Source: JABDQW01 sp942492025
GTDB lineage: Bacteria > Pseudomonadota > Gammaproteobacteria > SZUA-229
DNA length: 64,000 bases
Assembly (NCBI GenBank): GCA_942492025.1
Contig: CALODJ010000008.1
Coordinates: 310,001-374,000 of the forward strand
Direction: 5' to 3'
Made by a program: the position numbers and the translations under genes. The first letter of the stretch is position 1, and each line of letters opens with the position of its first letter. Positions 18,193 to 27,980 of the stretch are shown one piece after another. A model generated the notes under the pieces. The model was given only the letters and a program-made list of their open reading frames with translations, had not been told where the DNA came from and did no database searches.

Positions 18193-18482
18193 ACAATAGA
18201 ACATGAAGCCCCGCTCTTCCTCGGCCATCTCGTAATCGCCAGCCGACTGAACTACCGCACGTGGCAACGGCTGGTGAGATATGCGGGCTAAAAGGAGGTT
18301 TTATTAGCGCTTCGAATTTTACCTGTTTAAAATACCCTTCAAGAATCCGTTGGAAATAACCTGGTACATTGGATCAATCCCAATGTGGCAGGACTGACGG
18401 ACAGGAGAAGCAACAACTCCAGTGTTGCGAGCTTTCAGCCGGACCTGCAGCCTGGATTCGCCTCGAAAGATACATCTGACCC

Positions 18483-18636
18483 GAATGGCGCTTACTTAAG
18501 CCGAAAATGCATATTAGTAAAGTAAATTCGTCATTGCGAGGTACGAAGCAATCTCTTGCTAACTGGCAACAGAACCTGATAGATTGCCGCGCTATCGCTC
18601 GCAATGACCTGAACAATGGCTTAAGTTAGTGCCATT
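18483..18636. mobile_element. MITE-like repeat, family B, divergent copy
   Basis: It starts GAATGGCGCTTACTTAAG and ends CTTAAGTTAGTGCCATT, so the ends are inverted repeats. They match the ends of the copies at 30713 and 62622. The segment AGTAAATTCGTCATTGC is also shared with those copies. Inside is an inverted repeat of the common CGTCATTGCGAG type (about 18529-18607). Direct repeats ACATCTGACCC flank it at 18472-18482 and 18638-18648, like a target duplication. It lies in the 467-bp gap between convergent genes; the remainder of 18193-18659 holds nothing else I recognise. Confidence 0.7.
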
Positions 18637-18659
18637 AACATCTGACCCCGACAAGTTTT

Positions 18660-18986
18660 TCAACTACTGAATTTCACAAGCCGCGTCACCTGGATATCCG
18701 ATACAAACACGACGCCGGAGTGTTCGCTGTAAAACGGTGTCAGTCCCTCCAGAATTGGAGCGACGAGTTGTTCGGGCACTGCTGCGATGATCATGATCAA
18801 GACGTCTTCCTCGTTGAACATCAGGTGGCCTTCATGAAAACCGTGGCGCCCCTTACCGGAAAGGTTATTGATAATGGTATAACCGGTTACGCCGGCATTA
18901 TCGAGTAAATCGGTTGCAAAGGCCTGATGCTCACCGCTGAGAATGATTTCGAGTTTCTTGACTGAGCTGAAGTTGAGATTTTTCAT
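18660..18986 (-). CDS. PII-like protein of the DAB operon
   Basis: Small protein of 108 residues with a PII-like ferredoxin fold: the strand VKKLEIILSGEHQ, then GVTGYTIINNLSGKGRHGFHEGHL and SGVVFVSDIQVTRL. PII-like proteins of this class, including the carboxysome-associated CPII and SbtB, sense nucleotides or bicarbonate and regulate carbon transporters. The ATG at 18986 overlaps the dabA stop by 4 bp, so a longer reading to 19112 is rejected. It is most likely a regulator of the DabAB pump. No conserved T-loop tyrosine is evident. Confidence 0.8.
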   Translation of the reverse strand: MKNLNFSSVKKLEIILSGEHQAFATDLLDNAGVTGYTIINNLSGKGRHGFHEGHLMFNEEDVLIMIIAAVPEQLVAPILEGLTPFYSEHSGVVFVSDIQVTRLVKFSS

Positions 18987-21900
18987 TGTGCGTTTGGCTC
19001 CTTCGCCAAGGATGGTTCGTTTGTGTCGGAAAGGGTTTGGGTATCCCATTGGCCATTGTTGTATGTATACACGGTCCGTGTCTCCGGATCGATAACCAGT
19101 AGACGAATCCAATCATTTTCTACCAGATTCTTGACCGCGAAAACACTCTCCAGGGCACGCCGGGCATGTTCCAGCGGCGCCTCGATCATGGTAATCAATC
19201 GCATCGGCTCATGAAATGGCAAACCCTTAACCAGAACGGTCTGGGAAGGCAGGCCGGTGCGCAGATCGCTCAGACCGCCGGTCATCACACCAAATCGCCC
19301 TGCAACATTATGGTACACCTTGCTACCACTGCCAAACCGTTCATTGTCAACCGTTGAAAAATAGTGCTCCATATTGATCCATTGTGCCACCACCAGGGGA
19401 CCCGTAATAATATTTTCCAACAGGCGTTGCCTGGGGTCGAGACGATAATCATAGGAATGCAGGAACGAACGACCTTCCAGTGACATGTTTTCGGTCAGGG
19501 AACGCCGACCAATTATAAAATAGGCGTTGCGGGATAATCCCCATTCCGGCCGGACTTGTGACCAGTCCATCGCATTGCGCTCGACTTCGCGATAAGCCGC
19601 CGTTGGCTCCCGGGTTTGTGGTTTAAGTTGCAAAGTCGGTAAACGTTCCTGTGCGCATAGACGCGATGCCGCTAAAAGGCCAGTACGCAACCGATCGATA
19701 TAAAAGATATGCGTGGAAGGGATATGATCGAGATCGTAGAGAGTGAGTTCGTCAGTGGTGGTGTTGTGTAGCGCAGCGATAAACCAGGCGTCGTCCGCGA
19801 TATGAAGTCCCTGATTGCGTAGCTTGCGGCGCACTTCTTTCTTATTCGCCATCTGGGCCAGCACCCGTGCACTGACCAGGCCATGATTACCGCCGCACGC
19901 GCCGCAATCCAGTGCAGATTCATACGGATTGTTTTCCGAGGTACTGCCGTGTCCAAACAGCAGGATAAAACGCGAGAAATCCCTGGTTAAGCCAATCGAG
20001 CGCAACGCCAGGGCAACAAATCCGGCCTGCTCATCCAGGCTGAAACCAATCCGGCCAAGCCTTTCCATTTGCAGCTGGGTATAGGCAGCGTCGATTCGAT
20101 AGGTATCTCGCAAGCGCAAAATGAATTCGCTTTCTTGCTGTTTGTTTAATTTCAGGGAACTGGCCAGTGCGGGTGCTCTGAAGTGACCGACCAGCGCGGC
20201 CTCACGCAACTCGCGCACCATGTCATCACTTATGTGTTCTGCTCCCAAACGAAAATCCTGCTCGATCGCCATGATAATCACGGCACGTTGCACCGTCCTA
20301 ATAATAGAATCTGCCTGTTCGCGACTGAGTTTGTCGATGAGTAGATGTGTGGAGCGTTTTTTACGATACAGACGTTTACGCCAGTGGTTATAGGTTTGCG
20401 GCATCAGGGTCTTGCCCACCATGTCAAACCCGAACAGCAAGCCAATGGCCTCTACCGTCACGAAGGGGGCGAATACCGATTCTTTCAATTCATGCAGGGC
20501 CTTTTCAAGCGCAGTGACCGGATGCACATCTTCGGCATCGGCGACGGTCATTTCCAGCACCAGATTTTTCGGCGTCAACAGCACCGGGCAAAGATGCATT
20601 TCACTGCCTTTACCCAGTGCCATGAAACTCACCGGCACACCAAAGAAACCGGCAATGCCATAGGTTTGATAATCACCGACACTTTCCAGATGACGACGAA
20701 TACGCTCGGAACGGGTATCAATACAAAACATCGCCTGCACGAAAGGACGTTTGTCGCGTGGCGCAGGGGGCTTGAGATTCACATCAGCCAGTAATTCTTT
20801 GATGGCATGGGCTTCCATGGCGCGCAACCAGACCAGGCCTTCGCCGCGTTCGAACAGGCGCAAGCTTTCGTGCAAATTGCTGAATTCGTCTGTCGACAAC
20901 GATCGCAGGGCCTCGACCTGGTCGACGCGGGCAGCCAGGGTGTGCAGTCGATCCGCCTGGACCCTGGCTTCATGCTGGCGTTTGAACTCGATATATTTAT
21001 GAAAGACTTTTTCGATTTGCGAGTCATTGCCACGCGCCAGAGCCTGTTCCACGCTTTTCGCCATGGCTGGCACAATGCGTTTGCCAAAAAGCTCATAGCG
21101 TAAAAAAGTTTCCATGGTTTTGCCTTCAATTGCCTCTTCAAGCGTGAACGTAGAAGTGGCGATATTTTTACGACCCCGCTCACTGAGCAGGGCAAGCGCA
21201 AAGGTCAATCGTACTGCAACCAGGTCGGTCAGATCTGCGGGATACGTTTTACTCCAGTGATAATTCTTGGCATTCCAGCGCCAGCGGATAAAACCCGTCC
21301 AACCATGCAGTTGCGCCAATTCGCGTGTGAAGTAATGAACCCAGCGGTCCTCAGGTACACCCAGGGTATTCATTACATGGGCAATCACACCTTCCGGCGT
21401 GTCATCCACGGCAAGGATGTCCTGAATATGCATGCCGCGCAAATAGAGGCGGATGTTGCGATTGGCCACCTCACGCCAGGCACGGAAGAATCCCCGTTTA
21501 CGCCCCGGCATCGACCAGACCGACTGGCCTTCATCGAAAAAGTCCAGGCAACTTTTGATAACGAGTTCATCGAGTTCGGTGGCGATTCCCGTGCCATACA
21601 ATGCATCGACGGCATCGTAAACGGGTCGATCACCGAGTAACTCATGATGTAAAAATTTCACCAGGCTGTCAGGGGTAAATTCTTTTTCAGCTGGAAGTGG
21701 CAGGCCGTTCACGAGCGCCTGAATATCCGCAACACTGGCAATGCTGCGTTTAAATACAACTTTATTCTCAGTTTGGGTCAGCAGGGCCATCAGCCATTGC
21801 TTCGAGTCAATACCGGGGATAGTCTCACGTTCAGCCATAAAGGCGGCAACTTGCGCGTTCAGATCATCGCTATCCAACTTGCCTTGCTCGATATAGCGCT

Positions 21901-22102
21901 GATAGAGGGGTCGGCGTAAAAATACGCGACCATGGAATAAACGTCTGCCTTCCTGCACCGCCTGTTCAAATGGTAGATCTTCAAAACCGTGTAACGGGTT
22001 ATGATGAATAAAGGTACGCATCGGATAGAAAAACGGAATCGACTCGCCGGCGACATAGATCATGGAGCGGATACTGAGCCTTTGTCCGACGGATAAACTC
22101 AT
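18983..22102 (-). CDS. dabA: DabA, zinc subunit of the DAB inorganic-carbon accumulation complex
   Basis: DUF2309/UPF0753 protein of 1039 residues. DabA is a beta-carbonic-anhydrase-like subunit that with DabB powers vectorial hydration of CO2 to bicarbonate. The expected zinc ligands are present: Cys and Asp in MFCIDTRSERIRRHLE, and His and Cys in LFGHGSTSENNPYESALDCGACGGNHG. The large size is typical. It overlaps the upstream membrane-protein gene by 4 bp and the downstream PII-like gene by 4 bp, so all are translated together. Confidence 0.95.
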   Translation of the reverse strand: MSLSVGQRLSIRSMIYVAGESIPFFYPMRTFIHHNPLHGFEDLPFEQAVQEGRRLFHGRVFLRRPLYQRYIEQGKLDSDDLNAQVAAFMAERETIPGIDSKQWLMALLTQTENKVVFKRSIASVADIQALVNGLPLPAEKEFTPDSLVKFLHHELLGDRPVYDAVDALYGTGIATELDELVIKSCLDFFDEGQSVWSMPGRKRGFFRAWREVANRNIRLYLRGMHIQDILAVDDTPEGVIAHVMNTLGVPEDRWVHYFTRELAQLHGWTGFIRWRWNAKNYHWSKTYPADLTDLVAVRLTFALALLSERGRKNIATSTFTLEEAIEGKTMETFLRYELFGKRIVPAMAKSVEQALARGNDSQIEKVFHKYIEFKRQHEARVQADRLHTLAARVDQVEALRSLSTDEFSNLHESLRLFERGEGLVWLRAMEAHAIKELLADVNLKPPAPRDKRPFVQAMFCIDTRSERIRRHLESVGDYQTYGIAGFFGVPVSFMALGKGSEMHLCPVLLTPKNLVLEMTVADAEDVHPVTALEKALHELKESVFAPFVTVEAIGLLFGFDMVGKTLMPQTYNHWRKRLYRKKRSTHLLIDKLSREQADSIIRTVQRAVIIMAIEQDFRLGAEHISDDMVRELREAALVGHFRAPALASSLKLNKQQESEFILRLRDTYRIDAAYTQLQMERLGRIGFSLDEQAGFVALALRSIGLTRDFSRFILLFGHGSTSENNPYESALDCGACGGNHGLVSARVLAQMANKKEVRRKLRNQGLHIADDAWFIAALHNTTTDELTLYDLDHIPSTHIFYIDRLRTGLLAASRLCAQERLPTLQLKPQTREPTAAYREVERNAMDWSQVRPEWGLSRNAYFIIGRRSLTENMSLEGRSFLHSYDYRLDPRQRLLENIITGPLVVAQWINMEHYFSTVDNERFGSGSKVYHNVAGRFGVMTGGLSDLRTGLPSQTVLVKGLPFHEPMRLITMIEAPLEHARRALESVFAVKNLVENDWIRLLVIDPETRTVYTYNNGQWDTQTLSDTNEPSLAKEPNAQ

Positions 22103-22860
22103 AAAATCACCCCGCTCAGATAAATGCCGCCGACAACCAGGGCGAGCAATACCATGCTATACAAACCGATGGTCGTTATCTCCATATCTGTAATCTTGTC
22201 GGTGCTGGCTCGGCCAACGATCAAACCCTGGATCAAGCGGGCGCCGGCCCAGCTCCAGAACAGCCAAATCAGCAACAAGACTGTCGCTGCAAGCGGTGTG
22301 ATGGAAATTGTTTTGACGACCATTTCGAGCATGATAAAAAAGGTGGGGAACAAGGGTGTGGCAATTGCGGCCACTACGACGGCCACCAACACACCGGAAA
22401 AACGGGGAATGGTCCGCGCCAGTCCACCATACAAATCCATGTAGGCCGCTCCAAAACGCTGTTCCAGGCCCGCACTCAGTAACACCAGTAACACCAGTGG
22501 CGCACTCATACTAATCGCATACCCATACAACAACTCCGGCGAGGTTTGTTGCATCATGGGAAGCCATAATAAACTCCACATAGAGGTTGCCAGAAATCCA
22601 CTCCATTGGTTGACTTCACGCAAGGTCAACAGGCGTAAGGCATACAGGGCCGAAGTGGATAAGGCCAGTGCTAACAACCACTCAGGTAAGACAAGATTGC
22701 GATCGAGTACGATGAACAAACCGATTAACGGCCATGCTGAAAACAGGAGCAACCGTAACCAGCTGTGTGTGACTCTATCGAGGATGGCATTGAATACCAT
22801 GCTCATGGGAAACAGCGGAAGAAAAATCCCGGCGAGTAAAATGGTCAACGTCTCGAGCAT
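22099..22860 (-). CDS. membrane protein inserted between dabB and dabA
   Basis: Hydrophobic protein of 253 residues with about seven predicted membrane helices, starting MLETLTILLAGIFLPLFPMS. I do not recognise the family from sequence. It overlaps dabA by 4 bp and starts 1 bp from the dabB stop, so it is embedded in the DAB operon. A role as an accessory membrane subunit of the pump is the simplest inference. The two-gene dabAB arrangement described elsewhere lacks it. Confidence 0.75.
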   Translation of the reverse strand: MLETLTILLAGIFLPLFPMSMVFNAILDRVTHSWLRLLLFSAWPLIGLFIVLDRNLVLPEWLLALALSTSALYALRLLTLREVNQWSGFLATSMWSLLWLPMMQQTSPELLYGYAISMSAPLVLLVLLSAGLEQRFGAAYMDLYGGLARTIPRFSGVLVAVVVAAIATPLFPTFFIMLEMVVKTISITPLAATVLLLIWLFWSWAGARLIQGLIVGRASTDKITDMEITTIGLYSMVLLALVVGGIYLSGVIL

Positions 22861-22861
22861 A

Positions 22862-24541
22862 TTATAGCCACCTCAACCAGACATTCAGTCGACCGGATAT
22901 AGCCAGCAAGGTCCGCGCCAAACGAGTATAGATATCACTGATATAAAATTCCCTTGATATCAGTGCATAAAAGTTTAGCCACAGGTGTTTGGTTTGCTGG
23001 CGTCGCCGATAACCGCTTTGCTCCGTATAGTACGTCACGACCCAACCAGAGACGATGATCAACGTGACAATGACGACCAGCACATCAAAGCGCAACAGGT
23101 CTATCGATGCAGCCGAGTAAAGTAGTGCGCGGAACGCCGGATCCGGATACAAAAACAGATCAAAGGCATGGCTAATAACAGCGTAGCCCAGTACTACAAC
23201 TATCAGTGATAACACACTCAAGCCCACCAGTCGCCAAATATTCTGGGTGCGCATACGGTAGGTTGCAAAGATCAATTGCGCACCTGTTACCCAGCCGAAG
23301 AACAACAATATAATCGCACCCTGTTTCTGAAAATAATCCTCGGCGATGAGCAGGTGGGCAAAAATCAGGATCAGCAGCGGTACGGCCAGCGTAATCGCCG
23401 CCATCAGTATCCACGGTTGGCCCACCTTGTTCGGGCGTTTTTCAACCGCAAAGGTATAGAGTTCATCTTTGGGAATGCCATCGTCCTGACGCGCATCATT
23501 GATCACACTGCCTGCGGACAGGAACATCGTGCCTTTGAAAACACCATGGGCAAACAAATGATAGATCGCCAATGAAAATGCTCCGATTCCACACTCCATG
23601 ATCATGAAGCCCATTTGTCCCATGGTGGAATAACCAAGCGCTTTTTTGATGTCGTTCTGGGTTAACATCAACAGGGAGCCAAATATGGCAGTGATCAAGC
23701 CAACAATAAATATCCAGTTCAAAACATCGCCGCTATGGACAAACACTGGAGCAAACCGGTTGATCAAAAAGCCACCGGCATTTACGATACCGGCATGCAT
23801 CAAGGCCGACACCGGTGTCGGCCCATCCATGGTGTAAGGTAACCAGGTATGCAGGAGAAACTGGGCTGAGCGGGCAAAAGCGGCGAGCCCAATAAGTGTG
23901 GCCACCACTTCCGTTAATGATAAACCCATCACCTGATGGGCGTCTGGATTGGCCATGATCTCGGAAAATATGGTCGTCAATGACCAGGTGTCATAAGCGT
24001 TATAGAGTAAGGCCGCGGCAACGATTAACGGTATATCGCCGATTCGATACGTGATCAGGGTCCAGAAGGCAAAGCGGTACGCGGTTTGACTGCGGGTGTC
24101 CTGACCCAACAGAAAATACAGTAATACCCCGACCAGGTACCAGGCGATTAACAGGGTAATCAAATCACCCGCGATGACCATGAATATCAGGGCAGCCGTC
24201 ATAAGGTCGAGTAACACGAAAAACTGACCGTAGCCGACCTCTTCGGCCATATACCGCACCGAGTACAAATGCACGATCAAACTGATGCCTAGGATGATCG
24301 AAGCCAGCAAGGCGCTCAATGGATCAAATAGCATGACGGCGGTCCCATTACCCAGCGGCACCGCATGCGGCCCGTGACCGGCTAGCGCCCACCACAGCAG
24401 CAGCGAGGATAACAGGAAACTGAGGATGGTGGCCGCTACACTGAGTCGGGCAATGCGACGGCCGATGCGGCCGGCGAATAACTGAACCAGTAGCGCGGAA
24501 ATAAGCGGCAAAACCGCTACCACGATGATAAGTTGCTCCAT
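22862..24541 (-). CDS. dabB: DabB, membrane subunit of the DAB complex (NuoL/MrpA-like)
   Basis: Proton-conducting-transporter-family protein of 559 residues related to NADH dehydrogenase subunit 5. The family core is visible in LLHTWLPYTMDGPTPVSALMHAGIVNAGGFLINRFAP and LTQNDIKKALGYSTMGQMGFM. Together with DabA it is thought to couple a cation gradient to CO2 hydration. It is first in a four-gene minus-strand operon. The absence of other complex I genes supports DabB rather than NuoL. The intergenic region 24542-24801 is shared with the divergent J-like gene. Confidence 0.92.
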   Translation of the reverse strand: MEQLIIVVAVLPLISALLVQLFAGRIGRRIARLSVAATILSFLLSSLLLWWALAGHGPHAVPLGNGTAVMLFDPLSALLASIILGISLIVHLYSVRYMAEEVGYGQFFVLLDLMTAALIFMVIAGDLITLLIAWYLVGVLLYFLLGQDTRSQTAYRFAFWTLITYRIGDIPLIVAAALLYNAYDTWSLTTIFSEIMANPDAHQVMGLSLTEVVATLIGLAAFARSAQFLLHTWLPYTMDGPTPVSALMHAGIVNAGGFLINRFAPVFVHSGDVLNWIFIVGLITAIFGSLLMLTQNDIKKALGYSTMGQMGFMIMECGIGAFSLAIYHLFAHGVFKGTMFLSAGSVINDARQDDGIPKDELYTFAVEKRPNKVGQPWILMAAITLAVPLLILIFAHLLIAEDYFQKQGAIILLFFGWVTGAQLIFATYRMRTQNIWRLVGLSVLSLIVVVLGYAVISHAFDLFLYPDPAFRALLYSAASIDLLRFDVLVVIVTLIIVSGWVVTYYTEQSGYRRRQQTKHLWLNFYALISREFYISDIYTRLARTLLAISGRLNVWLRWL

Positions 24542-24801
24542 CTTACTATCTCAATCTCTGTCAGGCTGCCGGGCTTCTTGTGGATATTGTGAACCGAACA
24601 GTTAGATCGGATCGCCAGACTGCGTATTATCAATTATCCAAAACAAAATGGACACCCATTCTACTAGACACTTTTTTTGTTAGAGGAATGAGCTACAAAC
24701 GCAGTGGACACGTGCGGATAAATTGATTACTTTTACCAAATCTTGACTGCCCCACGAGCGACCGGGTAGTTACCCATCAAATACATAATAAGAGGCGCCT
24801 C

Positions 24802-25902
24802 ATGAATATCGTGCTAGATCGCACATCCAGCGGCAAACGCTCGAAAAGTAATCTCCAGGCGCGTTTCGACAGGCTCCAGCAACAGTTGCAGAAACAACAG
24901 AAGCTCAACCAGAAATTTAGGGCAGAACTGGATGAATTGGTCACGATTTACCATACCGAGGTATCGCAAATGGACCGCGAGCTGGTTACGCCTTTGACCC
25001 AGCTCGCCGCCAAACTTATTGATTTTTACAGCCGTAAAAGCCTCTCTCAATGGCATCGTGACGAACTCGGCGAATGGGTGGTCGAGAACATCACACGCAT
25101 CGGCCACGTGGAAGCAAATTCTGCTGAAGAGCTGTACAAGCGTTTTCGCGAGGTGGTGGCCGGCCAGATGGGCATGAATGACGCGGAGCTGGATGAAGAG
25201 ATGCGGAGGCAAGACGAGGCATTCGAGACATCTGAGGACACCGAATCGGTATTTGATGCTGATGATCCGCAGGAAGATATGTTCGGATTTGACGAGCTAT
25301 TCGAGGAAGGCACAGCAGACGAGGATTTTTTTTACGACCATGAGACCTCGAGCCGGGAGGCTAAGGATACCAAAGAACGTCGCCAGCGGCTCGTGGACGG
25401 CACCTGGGTACGTAATCTGTTTCGGCGTGCGGCGCAGGCCCTGCATCCGGATCGGGAGCAGGACCCGGAACAGCGTCAGGCCAGGGAACGTTCGATGCAA
25501 CAACTACTGGTAGCGCGCAAGCAAGGCGACATCATGACTCTGTTGCATCTGTACAGCGAGCATGCTGATGGCGGCGAACTGGTGCTGGCCAAGCAGGAAA
25601 TGACGAGTGCCTGCGAATTGCTGGAACAGCAACTGGACGAACTGCGTGCGGAAAAAGCCGAACTTATTTATCAGCACCCGTTGCACATGCTGGTTCATGA
25701 CCTGTTCTATAGCAGTTCGCGAAAAATTCGTGAAAAAAGAATCCGGGCATGGAAACAGGACCTGAAAGCCGAGTCGGAACGAATATTGAACCTGGTAGAG
25801 GAACTGCGCAACCTGAAGGTGCTGAAGGCCGTTTTAGAAGAACGCAGGGAGGAACGACTTTTTGGTGATCTGGATATGATGATTGACCACCTGTGGCAAT
25901 AA
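24802..25902 (+). CDS. coiled-coil protein with a C-terminal J-like domain
   Basis: Protein of 366 residues. The N-terminal 60 residues are a Gln/Leu-rich coiled coil (RLQQQLQKQQKLNQKFRAELDEL). The middle is acidic (about 135-195). A J-domain-like segment then runs LFRRAAQALHPDREQDPEQRQ, with the HPD tripeptide needed to stimulate Hsp70. Full J-domain spacing is not clear, so function as an Hsp70 co-chaperone is an inference. It is divergent from dabB, with an AGAGG site before the ATG. No other gene in the window suggests its client. Confidence 0.7.
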   Translation: MNIVLDRTSSGKRSKSNLQARFDRLQQQLQKQQKLNQKFRAELDELVTIYHTEVSQMDRELVTPLTQLAAKLIDFYSRKSLSQWHRDELGEWVVENITRIGHVEANSAEELYKRFREVVAGQMGMNDAELDEEMRRQDEAFETSEDTESVFDADDPQEDMFGFDELFEEGTADEDFFYDHETSSREAKDTKERRQRLVDGTWVRNLFRRAAQALHPDREQDPEQRQARERSMQQLLVARKQGDIMTLLHLYSEHADGGELVLAKQEMTSACELLEQQLDELRAEKAELIYQHPLHMLVHDLFYSSSRKIREKRIRAWKQDLKAESERILNLVEELRNLKVLKAVLEERREERLFGDLDMMIDHLWQ

Positions 25903-26124
25903 GCAGGCGAAGCTTATAAGGTGACGGATCTAGGCTGCCATTAAAATTCTAAACGCTCACATAGTACGCTTGACGGTGCGATTTATACAGAGATGTCCGA
26001 AAAACGCAAAATCCACGTCAGTAACCTCAAACGGTTTTAGTGGAAATCGTATTGCCATGGGCTATACCAGCTACCCGAAGCTGCCTGTGCTGCAATTTGC
26101 GATAGACAGCCCTATGCTGTATCC

Positions 26125-27396
26125 ATGAACTCGCCTTTAGTTTATCCCCTTCCTGGCATGGGTTTCGTCCCCGGCGTAGTGCGCGGAAAACTGTCCCGCA
26201 ATCCCGCAACCAAGGCCGTCCTGTTGGCGGACCACAAGACTTTGCAGGCCATGTCCGCGTCGCCGGCGGGCTGCGTGCTGTTGGATGCTGCACCTTTTTC
26301 ACACGCGTGCATCGGCTTGCTTAGCCGGGGCATCCCTACCGTCATCGTTGGTGGTGAGGTGGCCTCGCAACTTGACGAAGGACTCGAGGTGACCCTGGAC
26401 GGAGCGAGCGGCCGGATTTTGCCATTCGAAGCGGACGACACGGACCTGACGCCGTCCCCGCCCCCGGTGCCCTGCAAACTGCGCACCCTGGATGGGGAGC
26501 GAGTCGATATGCGCGCCAGTGTGCGCAACGCCACCGGCGTTCACTTAGCACGGGAGCGGGGCGTGGCAGCGATCGGCTTGGTACGCACTGAGTTCCTGCT
26601 ATCTGGCGAAGGACTGACGCCGGACCGGGCCTTCTACGCCGAGGCATTCGAGGCAATGCTGGAGGCGGCCTATCCCCTGCCGGTCACCTTCCGCCTGCTG
26701 GACCTGGCTGCGGACAAGCAGCCGACCTGGGCGTCGGCGCTGCCCGACACTGGCCCCCTTGGTCTGCATGGCTCGCGATTATACCGGAATCCCGTGGTGC
26801 GGGCGGTAGTGGAGGCGCAGCTCCAGGCTCTTGAGCCCCTGAGCCGGCGTTTCAGGTTCAGCATTCTGGTGCCCAACGTGGACACCGTCGAGCAATTCCA
26901 GCACCGGCGGGCTGCAATAAACGCAGCCCTGTCGGACCCTGGCGTCAGCGTGGGGGCGATGCTGGAGACCGCAGGCGCGGCCCTGGCGGTGGATGGGTTC
27001 TTGGCCACGGCCGATCTGGTGGGGTTCGGCCTCAACGACATTATGCAGTCTATGTTCGGCGCGGATCGGGATTTGCCTGCCGTGCGCGCTCACCTGGACC
27101 CCTATGCCCCGGCCTTGTACCGCTTCCTGCGTCTGACCGCCGAGTTGGCCGGACCGGGCGTGAACCGGGTGCAGCTCTGCGGGATCCTGCCTCAACTCCC
27201 GGGGGTACTACCGGTGCTGCTCGGGCTCGGCTACCGGACGGTTTCCGTGGACGTGGCCCACGCCCCCTACCTGGCGCGCACCGTGGCGATACGCTCCTCG
27301 GTGGAGGACCGCGGTCTAGCCGACGCCGTGTGCGCCGCCGCCTCCAGCCACGCGGTCGCCGACCTATTAGGCGTGTGGCACGAGAGGACGCCGTAG
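26125..27396 (+). CDS. PEP-utilising-enzyme-like protein (EI-type mobile and barrel domains)
   Basis: Protein of 423 residues resembling the central and C-terminal parts of PTS enzyme I and PEP synthase. A swivelling His domain (about 40-105) has a candidate His in DAAPFSHACIGLLSRGIPTVIVGG. A TIM-barrel domain (125-420) follows, with GLVRTEFLL and a barrel ending QLCGILPQLPGVLPVLLGLGYRTVSVD. The N-terminal HPr-binding domain of true EI is missing, and several catalytic barrel residues look changed. GC content is visibly higher than its neighbours, suggesting transfer. It converges on the phosphatase gene with a 5-bp gap. Confidence 0.7.
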   Translation: MNSPLVYPLPGMGFVPGVVRGKLSRNPATKAVLLADHKTLQAMSASPAGCVLLDAAPFSHACIGLLSRGIPTVIVGGEVASQLDEGLEVTLDGASGRILPFEADDTDLTPSPPPVPCKLRTLDGERVDMRASVRNATGVHLARERGVAAIGLVRTEFLLSGEGLTPDRAFYAEAFEAMLEAAYPLPVTFRLLDLAADKQPTWASALPDTGPLGLHGSRLYRNPVVRAVVEAQLQALEPLSRRFRFSILVPNVDTVEQFQHRRAAINAALSDPGVSVGAMLETAGAALAVDGFLATADLVGFGLNDIMQSMFGADRDLPAVRAHLDPYAPALYRFLRLTAELAGPGVNRVQLCGILPQLPGVLPVLLGLGYRTVSVDVAHAPYLARTVAIRSSVEDRGLADAVCAAASSHAVADLLGVWHERTP

Positions 27397-27401
27397 GCAG
27401 G

Positions 27402-27980
27402 CTAGTGGCCGAACCAGAGCTCGATGCCGCGCGCAGTGCGGCGCAGGCGAATGCGGCCGGCGTAGGGGGCGTGCATACGATAAAGGGCCGACAAGGGCAT
27501 CTCCAGGGCCAGCGCGGTAGCCGCCCGCATCACCCCCAGATGGCAGACCAACAGGATATGACCTTCAGGGTGTTCGTCGAAAACGTCCACGATGCCCGAC
27601 CGGACGCGCGCGTAGAAAGTATCGAGGGGCTCCATGCCCGGCGGGCTATGATTGACGGCGTCCCGAAAAAACGCGTAGTAGGCATCGGGGTCGGCGTCCC
27701 TCACCTCCTCATGGCGGCGTCCCTCCCAGGTGCCGAAGCTCATCTCCCGAAAGCGCCGGTCCACTGCCAGTGGCAATTGGTAGCGTTTGGCCACGGCCTC
27801 GGCGAAGCGGCAACAACGCAGGAGAGGCGAGCTGATCACATGGGTCCAGTCGGAGAACTCCCCTACCGCAGCCCACATCTGGTCCCAGCCGCGCTCGCTC
27901 AAAGGATCGTCTACCCCATCGCCCCGGTAACAAACGCCGCCGTCTGGCTCACCGTGGCGCAGAAGGTCTATGGTACTCAT
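27402..27980 (-). CDS. histidine phosphatase superfamily protein
   Basis: Phosphoglycerate-mutase-like phosphatase of 192 residues. The catalytic RHG is in STIDLLRHGEPDGG, the proton-donor Glu is near FREMSFGTWEG, and the second His is in ILLVCHLGVMRA. Such enzymes include alpha-ribazole phosphatase and many general phosphatases; substrate cannot be told here. It shares the high GC of the convergent PEP-utiliser-like gene, so the two may have arrived together. Confidence 0.88.
   Translation of the reverse strand: MSTIDLLRHGEPDGGVCYRGDGVDDPLSERGWDQMWAAVGEFSDWTHVISSPLLRCCRFAEAVAKRYQLPLAVDRRFREMSFGTWEGRRHEEVRDADPDAYYAFFRDAVNHSPPGMEPLDTFYARVRSGIVDVFDEHPEGHILLVCHLGVMRAATALALEMPLSALYRMHAPYAGRIRLRRTARGIELWFGH

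Noticed and set aside
20345..20794. 149-codon frame antisense to dabA
   Set aside because: Shadow of the DabA coding strand; no motif or ribosome site.
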